Assembly: GCA_034440635.1 (NCBI GenBank)
Contig: JAOTON010000958.1
Location: 124,001 to 188,000 of the forward strand
From: Lepas anatifera
Taxonomy: Eukaryota > Arthropoda > Thecostraca > Lepadidae
Length of the DNA: 64,000 nucleotides
Reading direction: 5' to 3'
The notes below the pieces were generated by a model, which worked only from the letters and a program-made list of their open reading frames with translations, was not told the DNA's origin and did not search any database. The number at the start of each line of letters is the position of its first letter. The stretch's first letter is position 1. A program made the translations under genes and the position numbers. Positions 24,933 through 38,754 of the stretch are shown here, piece after piece.

Positions 24933-25178
24933 TGAAAATGAGTTTCGAAATGCTAGTTGTGAATCTTGCTTTGATGTCTTCTCGCTGGTCATACTGCTTG
25001 ATGTGTGTATTATTTGGCTTTCTTCAATGTGCTTCCCTTCTGAGTTTGAATGAAAAAGTACGCCCAAAATTAGACAGGAACCAAGAACGGATATTGGCGG
25101 GGCCATGGCTGGAGGAGGTCTTCAGATAGATGTTGCCAGGACGAAGGTCAGAGGACAACTATGGAAGATCTAGTTCCT
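24933..25178. other. No recognisable feature
   Basis: Spacer between hAT-like copies alpha and beta; nothing recognised. Confidence 0.4.
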
Positions 25179-25404
25179 CACTAAGTTTCGTTCTTTGGAA
25201 CCCACATTTTCAGATGTAATTCCTATTCCTTCACCTGACTATAAAGCAACTCAGCGACACAACCAAAATACAACCCAATAATGGTGGGTACTGGGGTCAA
25301 TATCACTTTGCATTGAAGAAAAAAATATCCATTTTTTTGCATATCAATATAGGTGGTGAAAGGCATCAAAATAAAAGCTTGATTGAAAAGAGAATTATGG
25401 AATT
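25179..25404 (+). repeat. hAT-like element E1, copy beta, left fragment
   Basis: Matches 17,563-17,757: CACTAAGTTTC, TTCCTATTCCTTCACYTGAC, GGGGTCAATATCACTTTG, then AAAGCTTGATTGAAAAG. Interrupted by the Ty3 element immediately after GAATT. The 5' terminal repeat is missing. Confidence 0.8.
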
Positions 25405-25515
25405 TAGATAGGTATGAAACCATTTATCGGTACGACAATGTATTCTTGGCGTAGAACAATGTTGAAGCTCTGCAACAGAAAGGGATATGCACATTAGATA
25501 CATGGTGCCTCTCTA
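25405..25515 (-). repeat. 3' LTR of the Ty3/gypsy element
   Basis: 111 bp matching 30,846-30,956 with about six differences (shared GGTATGAAACCATTTATC and GAAGCTCTGCAACAGAAAGG). On the minus strand it begins TAGAGAGGCACC directly after the polypurine tract. Confidence 0.75.
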
Positions 25516-25835
25516 TCACCCCCTCAAGTTCTTTCGGGTAGAAAGAATTCACTAGTAACAAGAGAAAAAAAGATTACCAAATGCCGTTCCTGGCCGAGTC
25601 AAAGCCTGCGCCACAGCCAAAATAAGTGCTGACATTTTGGGACATGTAACCTAGCACGGGCGGTCAAATAACGAACATGGGCCGCAGCATCAAGCGCACA
25701 CAACAGTAAGAAAGTGGAGTCATTTTGAACAAACATCACAGAATAAAGAGCTTGTTCATCAACGTACGCGAGGCTAAAGGTGTAATGCCTGCATTACTTA
25801 ACATCTAGGCTCGGGCACAGACACAAGAAACATCT

Positions 25836-28800
25836 TCAGCTGTCATATTCTCGAAGCCACCTAGGGCGTGACTTTGGACGCTGTGATCTCCGCGGGGCAC
25901 CCGCCTCCTCGCCAGGGACCACAGCCGGCTGCGGTACGGGAGGCGCTGCAGCAGCTGGCGGCGAGTGGATGGTGGCTGGAGGCAGACCAGACGGCGGCGC
26001 AGTCCGGTGTTGCGGAGATGACACCGGTGGAGTCGTAGGTGGCGATGGTGACCGCGTTGGCGTTGTCGGCGGCGCAGGGACCCTCGGGCTGGATGGCTTC
26101 GTCTCGGCGCCGGTGACGTCCTCCTCGCGAGGCGGTGCTGTCATCAACGCCGGAGGTGTTGTGTGGCAGGGGCGTCGGTATGGGAGGTCGTCGGCCAGCA
26201 GTCGCGGCTTTGGGCGCACTGTGATTGCTGGGGTGTACCGCCTGAGAAACTGGCGGTTACGGAGGGTCACGCGCCCTGAGCCATCCATCCTGATAACGTA
26301 CTGGTCATGCTGTCTTACCTCAACGACCATTCCAGTCTTGTCCCATCTCTTGGGGCTGGGCCCGATCTGATTTTGGATTCGCACGCAGTCACCGATGACG
26401 AGGGGTGGTAGCCGACGGGTATGCCCACTCCAGCGTTCGGCATCCTTCATATGACGATTGCACAGAGCCTCTTTCCTTGCTGCCAACATCTCACGCCACG
26501 TCGGATGCAGACGGTACTTGCCAGGCAGGATAGGAATTAAGTCCCTAATAAGCCGGCCGAACAACACGGTCGCTGGAGACATCTTCGTCACAGGGTCCGG
26601 CGTGTTCCTGTACTGGAGCATGGCCAGAGCAAACTTGTCGGTGTTGATCGTGCCGTTGGGCCCCGTGTTCCCGGTGATCATTCTCTTGACAGTCTTGACG
26701 CCGATTTCTGCTCTGCAGTTAGGGTGGGGGAACGCCACAGATAACAGGCGGTGGTGCACCCCCCAGTCCCGCTGGAAGTTCGTAGTAGCTGCAGCCGCAA
26801 ACTCAGGGCCGCCATCGCTGGCGAGCTCGCTGGGAATGCCGTGGGTAGTGAACACCCGTCGGAGGCTGGTGATGAGGCCAGAACTGCCATCAGAGCCCCG
26901 TTCTACTATAGGCCAGTTAGAGTAACGGTCCACAATGACGAGGTAGTAGGACCCTTTGAAGTGAAAGAAGTCTGCGTTTACACACTGAAACGGGTAGTCA
27001 GGGGCCTCAGCTGGCATAGGCGGCGCGCGTGGCTGCGAAGGCGCCATTCTGTTGCACGGCCCGCACCGCGCTCCCACATCTTGAATGGCTGTAGTGATGC
27101 CCGGCCAGAAGACCGAGCTCTCTGCTCTTGCTAGCATAGCCTGGACGCCTTGGTGGGCGGCGTGCAGCGACGTCAGTACGGCTTGGCGTAGCTTCGGCGG
27201 AATCAGGACCCTCTCATTGAAGAGGAGGACGCCGTCCATTGTGTACAGTGCGTCCTTGAGTTGTTGGTAGGGTCTTAAGCTCTCGGGGAGGCCCTTTCGG
27301 GACTCCGGCATGCTGCTCTGTTCCACTAGTTGTATCAGCTCCTGCATACTCGGGTCGCTGGCCGTCTCAACCTTAACCCGTTCCCAGGTCACTGAGGTGC
27401 ACTCTAGGGCGCGGACAGCTGCCTCCCAGAGGGCTAGATCGGTGCTGCGAGCCACCTGGCTCGGCTCGGTTTGCCGTATGCCCGCCAGGAGCGTGTGCAG
27501 ATGTTCGAGGGGATGCTTCACCCATCCGACTGCTGCCACGTCATCTGGGAGCTGCATCGTCTCTGGTCCAACCGGGCCGCTGGGATATCGTGATGCTGAG
27601 TCTGCGGCCTTGTTCTGGATGCCAGGCACGTACGTCACTCTGAACTTGTACCACAGTGTTTTTTTTTCCTTGAGATTCCGCAATCGCGTGTTTGGAACAT
27701 CTTCGAGAGAGCGATCGCTGAGGATCTTAAGGAGTGGTTTGTGATCGACTGCTACTGTAAGCTTCTCGCATCCGAGAACGAAGAAGCGATACTTATCAAG
27801 CCCTTCTGCCACGGCGAGTGCTTCGCCATCGATCGGTTTGTAGCGTGATTCAGCGGGGCTGGTGAAGCGCCTGCCGATGAGCGTTATCTTCCATCCGCTT
27901 TTGCAGCAGAACGGCTGTTCGCCAGGGCATGCGCAGTGCTTCTGAAAGAGCCAAAAGCCGATCCCTGTCTTTGACCAGTCGGTTGCTAGGCAGGTGGGTC
28001 GGGTAGTGTCAAAGATTTGCACTCCTTCCTTGATCTCGTCCACGATGACCCTCTTTGATTCCATGAACAGGGCGTTCAGGCCTGTGTCCCATCGAAAGAG
28101 TGTGCTCGGTTTGAGGAGGTCTCGGAACGGGCGCATGCGGTCGGCCATACTGAAGGCGTAGCTAACCTGATTGACGACGCCAAACCATGCCCTCACGTCC
28201 GTGATGTTCCGCGGGGTGGGGTACTCCTGAATGGCTTGCAGGTACTCGGGGCACGGTCGCACGGAGTCCTTGGTGATTTCGAACCCGGCAAAGTCGACGT
28301 CATCCTTCGCGAACACAAACTTGTCGGGATTGAGGACGATACCGCTGGCTCCGGTCACCTCTAGCCACTCGACAGTCTGCCAGAAGGAGCTTTCGATGCT
28401 GTTTGCCCACAGCAACGCGTCGTCGATGCACTTAGTGTAGTTGCTGTGTGACAGCTTACCGTCGGAGAGGATCTCATCGTAGCGCCTAGTGTAGCCGTCT
28501 CCCGAGGCGATGTAGCCTTGCGGCGCAACGCGGTACCGGTACCAGCCCCATGGTGTTAGGAAGGTGGTGAGGTGGCGGTCGTCCGGATGTAACGGCACGC
28601 TGTGGTACCCGTTCCAAGCATTACAAACGGTCTTTTTCGTGTTTGGCGGGACTGAACGCACTTGGTGGAAGGGGCTGCTCGTGTGATGGGTCTCGCGCTT
28701 CGCATGTTTGATGAGGGCTTGCACGTCAACAGTGTGTCGCGGCTTTCCACTCTTCTTTTCTGTGACGACCATGCGATGGCACCACGTAACTGCCTCACCG

Positions 28801-29700
28801 ACAGGGACGGGCTCGATGACGTCAAGGCGGACGTCTTGGTCCAGACCTTCTTTGACCTCAGCCTGTCAGTGGAGGGGCACGGGGATAGCCTTGTGGCAGG
28901 CCGAGGTTGCGGCGTTCTCGTCAACCATCAGTCTTAGAGGTGGACCACCCATCATGTGAAGCATCTGGTGATTACACGTGTTGAACGTGCTGCTGCCGGA
29001 GTAGGCGATCAGCCATTGCTGCAGGCGCTCCCGGTTCTCTTCCGTTGCCGGAAATGGTAGCTGTTCCGGCCGTGGTGGAGGGCGCTGGCGTACAGGACAG
29101 TCACAGGTGGTTTCATTGCCGTCACACAGGTCCTGCTCGGCTAGTCTTTCAGGTCGTTCCACAGCACCAGCCTCGCTGACTGTGGGGAAATTAGGCGAGA
29201 TGAAACCAAGAGCGACGCAGCCTTCCCGACTGAGGTACACTTTGCTGGTGCTGTCGGTGACGTACACCAGCTGCCTTGTCTGCCGCTCTCGGCCCCCAGG
29301 GTCGCGGCCGCTGAAGCGGAGGATAACCGCACCGAGGATTGGTAGGGGCTGGTTGTTGGCGGCATGCATCCGCATCCGCACAGGGATGAAATCACGCTGA
29401 TTGATGCCCAGGCGGGCCGTATGACCCTGGCAGTTGGTGCGTCGTTAAACCCCAATGCCCAGGCGGTGAACGGCCTGGATGCCAGCCAACGATGACTGGC
29501 AGCCTGTGTCAGTCATGACAGACAAGGTTGTGCTCTTAACAGAGGCTTTGACCGGCTGAAAGCCAAGTGCTTCGTAGTCCTCGCTCGTGGACGTAACTTG
29601 GAGGTCGAGGTACGGTTGCGGCAGGGATGGCTGCTTGGTCCAGCAGGCCCTGAGGTTGTCGTAGAGATGGTGATCTAGCTCCAGCTCACGGTGCTTGACT
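25836..29700 (-). pseudogene. Ty3/gypsy Pol: protease, reverse transcriptase, RNase H, integrase
   Basis: Minus strand. The protease active site is Asp-Thr-Gly at 29,502-29,510. From 29,381 one frame stays open to 25,836 except for a TGA at 28,866-28,868 where Trp is expected. RT: the usual first catalytic Asp is Asn (NAWNGYHSVPL, near 28,620), and the metal-binding box is CIDD (28,419-28,430); Cys at the first position is seen in a known invertebrate gypsy branch. RNase H follows (ATDWSKTGIGFW). Integrase: zinc-binding H-H-C-C, then Asp (NADFFHF), Asp (ASDGGPEF) and Glu (RAEIGVKTVKR), and a GPY/F-like SH3 fold before a Pro-rich tail. The nonsense codon plus Asp-to-Asn make this copy inactive, although over 3 kb is still open. 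Confidence 0.9.
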
Positions 29701-30757
29701 ACCGGTTCCCTGTGATGGTGGACGCTGCATCCTCCGGCGTTTCACCGCTGGAGGTCGAACAGAGCAGATGAAATATTGCCCCTTGCCCGTCATCTGCCAA
29801 AGACTTGGCCTTATCCCTGCTTCGACACACGGCCTCTATGTGGTGGTTTTTCAGACAACGCTTGCATGTCTTCCCGAAGGCTGGACAGACCTTCTTGCGC
29901 GTACTGGACGGGGCCCTCCTGCCGTGTCCTGTCTTTCCACAGTACGAGCATGGCCCGTCCTGGTGTTGGGATGGGGCGGGCGGTGGACCTTGGAGAGACG
30001 GACGCTTCTACTGTTGGTATCCACTACTCCGCACCGCGCCAGCACCGAGTGTCTCCAGCAGCTTGCTTGCAGACCTCTTGCCAGCTTCCTTGGACTCGAC
30101 AAAGCGGAATACCTCTTCTAGCGTCATGACCTGATTTCTGTCCCCCAGAATGTCGATCTGGATGTCGCTATCAGAGAGCCCCTGTGTCAGTACGTCACGC
30201 AGGATCTCATTGGTGTAGTCCACGGCTTTGTGACAGGTGGGGCAATCGACTGTGAATTTGCAGACACTTGCCTGGCCTTGAAGGCGAGCGCCAAAGGCTC
30301 TTACAGCCTCCTCCGTGTCCTGACGCATGTTGTGGAGGGTAAACCGTGCCATCATTGGGGCCTCCTCTTGAACGGCCAGCTTGAGCATGGCGGCCAGGAC
30401 ATCTGCTTCTTGTTTCGAGGTCAGAGATCCCCCTGTGGCGCGGGTTAAATCGCGCCGGAACTGATCATCACAGCATTCGAGGAGCTGCGGCACCAGTCCA
30501 GGTCCCTCTGTAAGCCCAGTAGATTTTTTGTACTCTTCCCAACGTGTGGTGAAGTAGACCCACTCTTCACTGGTCCCGCCACCAGAGATGACCGGTCGCT
30601 TGAACTCGGTCTTGACTGATGGGGTAGCTGCAGTACCAGAGTGTTGGGCCCTTACGTGCATCTCTAGTAACCGAATGCCTTGGTCGAATGATGCATCTTG
30701 CGGGGTTGTGAATGCACAAGCAGGGGCGTACGCACACGGTATGGACGGCATGCTCAC
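29701..30757 (-). pseudogene. Ty3/gypsy Gag with zinc knuckles
   Basis: Starts at an ATG at 30,757 (minus). The 249-codon capsid-like region has a helical core typical of gypsy Gag (WVYFTTRWEEYK, then a hydrophobic helix with LLECCDDQ). A TAG at 30,008-30,010 interrupts it. The same frame then continues into two Cys-rich knuckles at about 29,952-29,825 (CSYCGKTGHG and CPAFGKTCKRC...HHIEAVC), which bind element RNA. A second stop follows near 29,720, so Gag-Pol continuity is lost in this copy. Confidence 0.8.
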
Positions 30758-30845
30758 CGGAAGAAGCTGCTTTGCGATGCTAGCCTCACGTTAATGTGAG
30801 CTTCATTGCCAACTTTTGGGCTTGCTTCGTTTTAAAGCTTCAACA

Positions 30846-30956
30846 TTGATAGGTATGAAACCATTTATCAGTACGACAATGTATTCTTGGCGTAGGACTA
30901 AGTTGAAGCTCTGCAACAGAAAGGGATATGCACATGAGATACATGGTGCCTCTCTA
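30846..30956 (-). repeat. 5' LTR of the Ty3/gypsy element
   Basis: Partner of the repeat at 25,405-25,515; Gag begins about 90 bp inside it. No convincing primer-binding site is seen directly next to the LTR; a TGGCAATGAAGC lies about 40 bp inside. Confidence 0.75.
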
Positions 30957-31515
30957 GAATCGAGTGATTGGAAATGGCTGTCCCTACCAACCCCACTGTT
31001 TCAATTGCCTTCTCTCTCTAAAAAGATACTCAGCAATATTTTAAATTACGTCTGCGCGTTATGTCGTGAACAAAACGTGAATGGCTTCAATTTCTTAAAC
31101 CACATTCAACTACCACACCATGCTTCGTTGTCGTAGCCAGCAGTCGTAGCCAACAACAACAAGAAGAATAATAAAGACAAAAAACATGTGTGCGCCATTG
31201 CTGTCTTTGAAGAAAATTGAACCAAATAGAAGCTCAAGCTTTAGTAGCCTCAAGGCAAAAAGTATTTAAGACCACATTATAAATCATTAGATATTATCTT
31301 TATTCTCTTACTTAACATGATAATGTACTATTTGTCTTTAGTGCGCCGTCTGCGGGTGCTCTTATATTTTTGCGTATTACAGGCAAATATTGTTATTGGC
31401 ATTAATATTTTTTTCACTTTGATTTGCCAAGAATAGTACAAAGTCGTTTTGACACGAATCAAAGAAGACAATTTTTGCTACTAGTTTTGATTTCTCAGAG
31501 ACCTATGCTTGGCCT
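30957..31515 (+). repeat. hAT-like element E1, copy beta, right fragment
   Basis: Resumes the E1 sequence directly after the Ty3 insertion (GTGATTGGAAATGGCTGTCC, short CT run, TTTTAAATTACGTCTGCGCG). It continues to a block matching 24,185-24,410 (AACATGATAATG, ACACGAATCAAAGAAGA). The 3' TIR is missing; the match stops near CTTGGCCTC. Confidence 0.8.
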
Positions 31516-31912
31516 CGTGACTCTCGCCCAATGTGCTTCCCACAGCTTAGTGAGAAAACCAGGGTAATATAGAACAATGAGAAGAGCGAACAAAATAGGT
31601 GAAAACAATGTCCTCATCTCCGATTCCTTCGACGTTACGAATTGTTTCGCGCGATATTTTTCCTCTTGTATCGGCGGCCAGTATTTCCCTCCAACAACGA
31701 ATGAGTGTCTTGAGTTGAAAGCACAGAAGCTAGATTTCAGATCTTCCATCCCAGAAACCTATAACGAGCCCCTTTACTCTACAAGAGCTCAAACTAGCCT
31801 TGGCCAAATCTAATGAAAAATCTTGTGGACCCGATAATATGTCATATGACTTCTTCAGAAACCTTTCTGGGAGGAACATATGCGCTCTTCTAGCAGCATT
31901 CAACCACATGTG
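31516..31912 (+). pseudogene. LINE4 reverse transcriptase fragment, left half
   Basis: Encodes the region before the RT palm (KSNEKSCGPDNMSYDFFRNL) of a Jockey/R1-like non-LTR element. The frame stops making sense at 31,913, where a TIR element begins. It resumes in frame at 37,797 after one copy of the target duplication CACATGTG. Confidence 0.75.
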
Positions 31913-32416
31913 CCAGCCTGTAGAATGTGGCAGATTTCGACGAGATCTCGTTGGGGCAGCCTCGGGGCAGACCAACCGATTTGGGGCAGCTTTTGGTGGA
32001 GCTTGGGGCAGAGGAGGGCGCTTGGGGCAGGAACTAGTACTTGGGGTAGCAGTCAGTCCGGGTAATCACCGAGGGAAGAAGAAGAAATAATTAAAAGAAA
32101 CGACAATCATTAGTTAAACTTGCGCTGGAAAAGCTGATTTGTCTCAAAAGCGTCATATTTGTCATAAGCGAAATATGGTTTAAAAGATACCAGAGCAAAA
32201 AATATATTGTCGACGTAAAGTTCCTGGAAGTGAATAAAAAATTAGGCAATGGGCGCCTTTCAAAAAGCTAACTTGAGAAATATTTTCTAAATTTTTTAAT
32301 ATAAACTTAATTTTAGCCACATAAAACTATCTAAAACTCGAAATAAAATTTCCCTTTATGTAGTTTTTTTGCATTTCCTCCGCTATGTTGTTATTGCCAA
32401 AAACCGGCAAATCATA

Positions 32417-32736
32417 AGCCCTGTTCCAGCTGTCAGCACAGTTTTGTCAGCAGGACCTCTAGCCTCTCCTCCAGAAAAGAAATATCAGCGCCATAATCGC
32501 GTCTAGTTTGTGCTAAGCAAAGGGAACTTCAACCTTTATACCATTAAAGAATATTAGGCTGCCCCTACGTGCACTTGCTATTTTTCATCAGCACAACAGT
32601 CTGTCAGCCCATAAAACCTCTAGAACCAAGATCCCGGGAAGAGGCTACAATCCGGTGACGTAGGCGCAACGCGCCCTGCTGATTGGTGCTGACAAAACTG
32701 TGCTGACAAAACTGTGCTGACAGCTGGAACAGGGCT
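32417..32736. mobile_element. 320-bp MITE with 36-bp perfect inverted repeats
   Basis: The first and last 36 bp are exact reverse complements, beginning AGCCCTGTTCCAGCTGTCAG; the right arm also repeats GTGCTGACAAAACT in tandem. Flanked by CATA on both sides (32,413-32,416 and 32,737-32,740), a possible 4-bp target duplication. No coding potential. Superfamily unassigned. Confidence 0.8.
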
Positions 32737-32979
32737 CATACCAGCCCATCCACCCCCCTCATAAGAACGAATGCCGGTCCGTGATGTGACGTCACACGAC
32801 CGTAAGGGGATCTTTCTTCAATTGAGTCTTGTGAAGATATTCCAAATTTTGCGATGCTTTCATGCAAATTTGAGAAAACAGAAGGGAACAAAATGCTTTA
32901 GCTGTGGAAAAAAATTATATTTGAATATAGTTGTCAATTGAAATATTCTTTTTTTATATCGATTGATGCAGCTTGAAAC

Positions 32980-33186
32980 TAGAGGTGGGCCTTTTGTTCT
33001 CGCTGTCCCGGCGCCGGGACCAGGTTTGGTCCTGGCGGGACTAAAGCCGGGACCAAAGGCTAGATGCCGGGACTGTGCCGTGACCAGAGCCAGTCTGCAC
33101 CAAGCGAAATTCATGATAATGGTTTCCACATTTCACCCAAAACTAAGATATGAGACAAAACATAACTGTGACTTTCCAGCACTTTG
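32980..33186 (+). repeat. hAT-like element E1, copy gamma, 5' end
   Basis: Starts with the E1 terminal repeat TAGAGGTGGGCCTTTTG and matches 17,261-17,440 (GGGACCAAAGGCTAGA, AAATTCATGATAATGG, ATAACTGTGACTTTCCAG). It ends abruptly where the minus-strand LINE remnant begins. Confidence 0.8.
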
Positions 33187-35400
33187 TTAAGGGTGAGCCG
33201 GTTACATTGAAGCCAGGTGGTTATATCTGAAAGACTGTTGTTAATTTTGGACTGCAGTTCATCAATATTTTTAGCGGTATAAAGCAGGGCAGTGTCATCT
33301 GCGAAGAGATAGAATTTCGGGGGCATCTGAGCTTCTTGATACATCATTTATATAGATTAGGAAAAGGAAGGGGCCCAGCACACTACCCTGTGGTACACCA
33401 AAGGATACTTTTTTGGGATTAGCTGAGATAGTCGAGTTGTACTTCTGAGTTTGTGAACGATTTGACATGTATGATTGGAAAAATCTTATGAATTGCCTTG
33501 GATGCCCCAAAAGTGTAATTTTGATAGGAGAATTTTGTGATTCACGGTATCAAACGCCTTACTGAAATCCAGGTAAATTGTAGCAGAAATCATTTTTGAT
33601 GCAAGGGCAGACGTAATATCATCGTAGAGTAGGGCAATGGGCATGAAAGTACTATGTTTTTCCGAAAACCGAACTGATATTTGTATGGCATGTCAATTTC
33701 AGTCAAATATTCAGTGAGCAGGGCACATAAAACTTTTTCGAAAACTTTTGAAAGCACCGGTAAGACTGAAATTGGGCGATAGTTAGTAAAAGTGAAGTGG
33801 TTACCTGACTTAAATATAGGTACTATGAGTGCTGTTTTAAATTCATCCGGAAATACCCGTTGCAGGGACATAAGTCAAATAAATGAGTTAAGTGTGGAGA
33901 GATTACTGGGTTAATAGCTTTCAATATTTTTGAGCAGATTCTATCGTAACCTGCGCCTTTGTTACTGAGAGAAGAAATGATTTGCTCTACTAATTGCGTA
34001 TTTACCAGGTTAAATTCAAAACGTTGCGTTGTTTGGTTGTCCAGGTATTCAAGAGGATCTGAAGTGGACTGTGGTAGCGCCTGATCAAGTTTTCTTGCTA
34101 GTGTGGAAAAGTAATTGTTGAATTTGTCTGCAGTCAAAGAGGATTCAGTGATGTATTCATCATTTACTTTGAATTGTTCTGGAAGTTCGCGTTTTGATTT
34201 ATTTTTATGACTAAGTGTGAGAGGAGTGTCCCAGAGTTTTTTTGGATGGTCTTTTTCCTCGTTTAATTTTCTCTGAAAGTAGAGCTTACAGGCTCTTGGA
34301 TTCGTGCTAGTGAGGTAATTATTGCAGTTTTTGTAGTTAGTTTCATCGACTTTATCTCGAGATTTCATAAATTTTAGGTGGAGGTCAGATTTTTGGTTGA
34401 TGCATTTAAGAAGGCTAAATGAGATCCAGGGCCGAATGGGGGGTGATTCTGCGAGATTTCTCTTTAATTGATATTTTTGTGATCTCTTCATTTAAAGTAG
34501 TCTGGATAGCTTTTGCTGCTGTCACAGGGTCATTAATAGCAGAAAAATTTCGGAACTTTTGTGCTAAATTCTGTTTGAGTACAAACAGAATTTTCCGAAA
34601 GTCAAATGACAGTTGAGGTTTAGGGCGCTGGGAGGGTAATCTTATGGTGGAATTTAGCTTAATAGTAATCGGGAGATGGTCTCTTAGATCAGTCACTATA
34701 ATAGATGATGACTTAGTGATAGAATTATCGTTTAGAAAGAATTATCTATGAGGGTTTGTGATTCAGATGTTATTCTTGTTGGAAGGGAAATGCAGGGATG
34801 AAACCCCTGTGAGGAGAGTAAATGCAAGAAAAGTGAGGTGTGCTCTTGGCAGCTGGATTTAATAAGGTCAAAGTTAAAGTCACTTCCCAGTAAGCAGATC
34901 TTGTTTTCGGATGAAATTTTATCGAGGGTTTTTTCAAGATAGTCCATAAAGATTGCTGTTGGATATGATGGTGATCTATAGAGTGATCCGACCAAAGCGT
35001 GAAAGGGAAGTAGGTTATGAATATCAAGGAAGCAAGATTGATGTTGTATCAGACTGGACTCTGGGTCACCCCTCCTGCTGTAGGAAAGATGTTTGCTAAT
35101 ATAAATTCCTGTCCCCTTTCGTTTACATTGTGTTGAGCAAAATTCAAAATTATAGTCTTTAATGTGATATGAGTCTTTTAGTTCGGGAGTTAACCACAGT
35201 TCTGAGAGCATTATTATTAATGGCTTGTATTTGAGTTGCGAGATAAATGCTTGAAAAGAGTCAAAATGTTTGGGAAGTGACCGAATGTTAATATGTATCA
35301 TTGGGATACTTCCTCCACGGTTCTTGAAGGCTACCTTCATTGTAAGTTGAAGCTGAGTGGTATTTGCAGGTTTCAAGAATGTTTTGCACGCCAGATAATT
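33187..35400 (-). pseudogene. LINE3: endonuclease and reverse transcriptase remnant
   Basis: Minus strand. The APE-type endonuclease runs from 35,376 (MIHINIRSLPKHFDSF, LSELWL, LLGSDFNFDL) to about 34,650 (DLRDHLPI). The reverse transcriptase follows, with VPIFKSGN..NYRPISVLP near 33,800, SFGVPQGSVLGP near 33,400 and FADDTALLY near 33,300. At least four frameshifts or stops separate the pieces. The gene stops at 33,187 just after CNRLTLNK, so the thumb, C-terminus and 3' UTR are absent. Sequence is distinct from LINE1/LINE2; Jockey/CR1-type by motif order. Confidence 0.8.
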
Positions 35401-36051
35401 CTAAATCATGGTCATTTACATGTGTTGAAAAGACTGGAAGAAATCTATTAACATTTTGGTTAAGAGCGAACTGAATTTTCAGGGACTACACAGGAAACAA
35501 ATGGATAAAGTATTTATAATGCCACTAAGCTTCAATCGAGGGTTACAATAAGTAAGTATCCTTTGGGAGAAGAGTGTGGAGAATACAGAGCTTTAACAAC
35601 TTGTCACAAACCTTTACTGTTTTACTTGGTTTTTTGGTGGACAAACCATTTTTGGAGTTTAAAAACTTTAAGTTCTAATCCAAGATGAAGTAGACCTTTA
35701 GTGCCCTATTTAAGCTGATTATTGATACAATTTTTATATACCTATGTTGAAATACTTTCTAACAATTATTTTTTTACAATATATTATCATTAGACATGAC
35801 TGATTTGTGTTAAACGCTGTGAGTGGCACCCGTGGTGGTTAATGGCGACGACGGACGAAACTCCCTACGAGCAACAGGCAGAGCAGGCGGCGGCGTGCGG
35901 GGAGGATGCGGGATGCCACCGGTCACAACAGGTGCAGACACCAAAGCAGGCACATGGTCAGCAGGTCGGCCCCCAGCAGGAAGCGGCGCAGTCCCTACCC
36001 CAACGGGAGCAGCAATCCGTGCGGCAGGGGCATCACCAGTCGGCACACAGT
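35401..36051. other. LINE3 5' flank and a GC-rich fragment
   Basis: AT-rich sequence to about 35,815, possibly LINE3 5' region. A 230-bp GC-rich block (35,820-36,050) follows, whose minus-strand frame is Pro/Ala/Val-rich and resembles the style of the Pro-rich Ty3 Pol tail without clear identity. Origin unknown. Confidence 0.4.
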
Positions 36052-37690
<1,639 letters not shown>

Positions 37691-37796
37691 GGAGTCTGCC
37701 CCAGCAACCAAATTTCTGCCCCAATTGGGGCAGGCTGTGAGCTGTTCCAAGCGCCTCGTCCAGTCGCCTGCCGCGTTCTGCAGACTGGCACATGTG

Positions 37797-38464
37797 GGAG
37801 AACCACCATCTTTTTCCTGACAATTGGCGGGAGAGCATCATTATCCCAATCTTAAAGCCCAAGAAAGACCCCTTGAACCCTAGCTCTTACCGGTCTATAG
37901 CCTTAACAAATAATGCTTGCAAAATAATGGAACGCATGATAAATAGGCGTTTGCTATATTACTTAGAAACGAAGAAATTGCTTTGCCCATTTCAAACCGC
38001 TTTCAGGGCGTCCCGAAACACAGCAACCAACATCATGAGACTGCTATCTTCCGCACACAAGGGTTTTGAAAACAGAGAACCTACACTCGCTGTGTTTCTG
38101 GACTTGATTTCGGACTTTAACAAAGTTCATCGTAGCACCGTCCTGCTTAAGCTACACGACTTAGGAATCCGTGGCCACATGGCTGAGTTCATTAAGAGCT
38201 TCCTAAAACCTAGACCATTTAGAATAAAATGTCTCTCGACGATGTCAGACAGACACAGACTCGAACACGGTCTCGCGCAAGGAAGTGTTCTCTCGCCTGT
38301 CGTACTCCTGATAGCCATAAATGACATCGGTAAACACCTCTACTTGACAATACCCCCGTTCACTTCTCCTTGTACGCTGATGATTTGGCCCTTTGGTGCA
38401 CACGACCCACTATACATCAGGCATGCTCCACAATGCAGAAAGCGCTAAACGAAACAAATGTACA
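37797..38464 (+). pseudogene. LINE4 reverse transcriptase fragment, right half
   Basis: Continues the frame of 31,516-31,912: PDNWRESIIIPILKPKKDP, SSYRSIALTN, a palm region with VFLDLISDFNKVH, the GLAQGSVLSP block, then a YADDLAL catalytic box reached after a frame change near 38,360. It ends at repeat R3. Jockey/R1-like non-LTR RT, dead. Confidence 0.8.
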
Positions 38465-38725
38465 AGGCGAAATTCAAGGATAGGTAGGTAGGTAAGTAAG
38501 CCGGGAAGGACAAGGTACTCCCGAGAGATTCCCATTTCAAGGACAGCTTCCGCACTTCATGGTTTATGAATCCAATTTCTCGCTGTACGATCGATTTGTG
38601 AACGGATTTTTTTAATTTCACCCGCCAGATTTTGTGCCATGACTCACGTTCTTCATAAGGGTTTCACAAATTAAATATCTCACTAATAATTGCCAAACAA
38701 CTGTCCTGCACTAGAGAAGGCTAGA
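38465..38725 (-). repeat. Dispersed repeat R3, copy 2 (inverted)
   Basis: Reverse complement of 8,686-8,945 (GGTAGGTAGGTAAGTAAGCC, CCGCCAGATTTTGTGCCATG, CACTAGAGAAGGCTAG). No target duplication recognised. Confidence 0.7.
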
Positions 38726-38754
38726 CATCCGAGCAGTGGGTGTTTGCCTTGGAA

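Larger units (their letters stand above)
25405..30956 (-). mobile_element. Ty3/gypsy LTR retrotransposon, full length, inactivated
   Basis: A 5,552-bp element with Gag, two zinc knuckles, protease, RT, RNase H and integrase in Ty3 order on the minus strand. Near-identical 111-bp direct repeats (25,405-25,515 and 30,846-30,956) act as LTRs. A purine tract, TTGAGGGGGTGA, abuts the 3' LTR at about 25,516. It lies inside hAT-like copy beta, with flanks GAATT (left) and GAATC (right) as a likely 5-bp target duplication. Such short LTRs are known in mag-type gypsy elements. No env-like frame is present. Confidence 0.85.
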
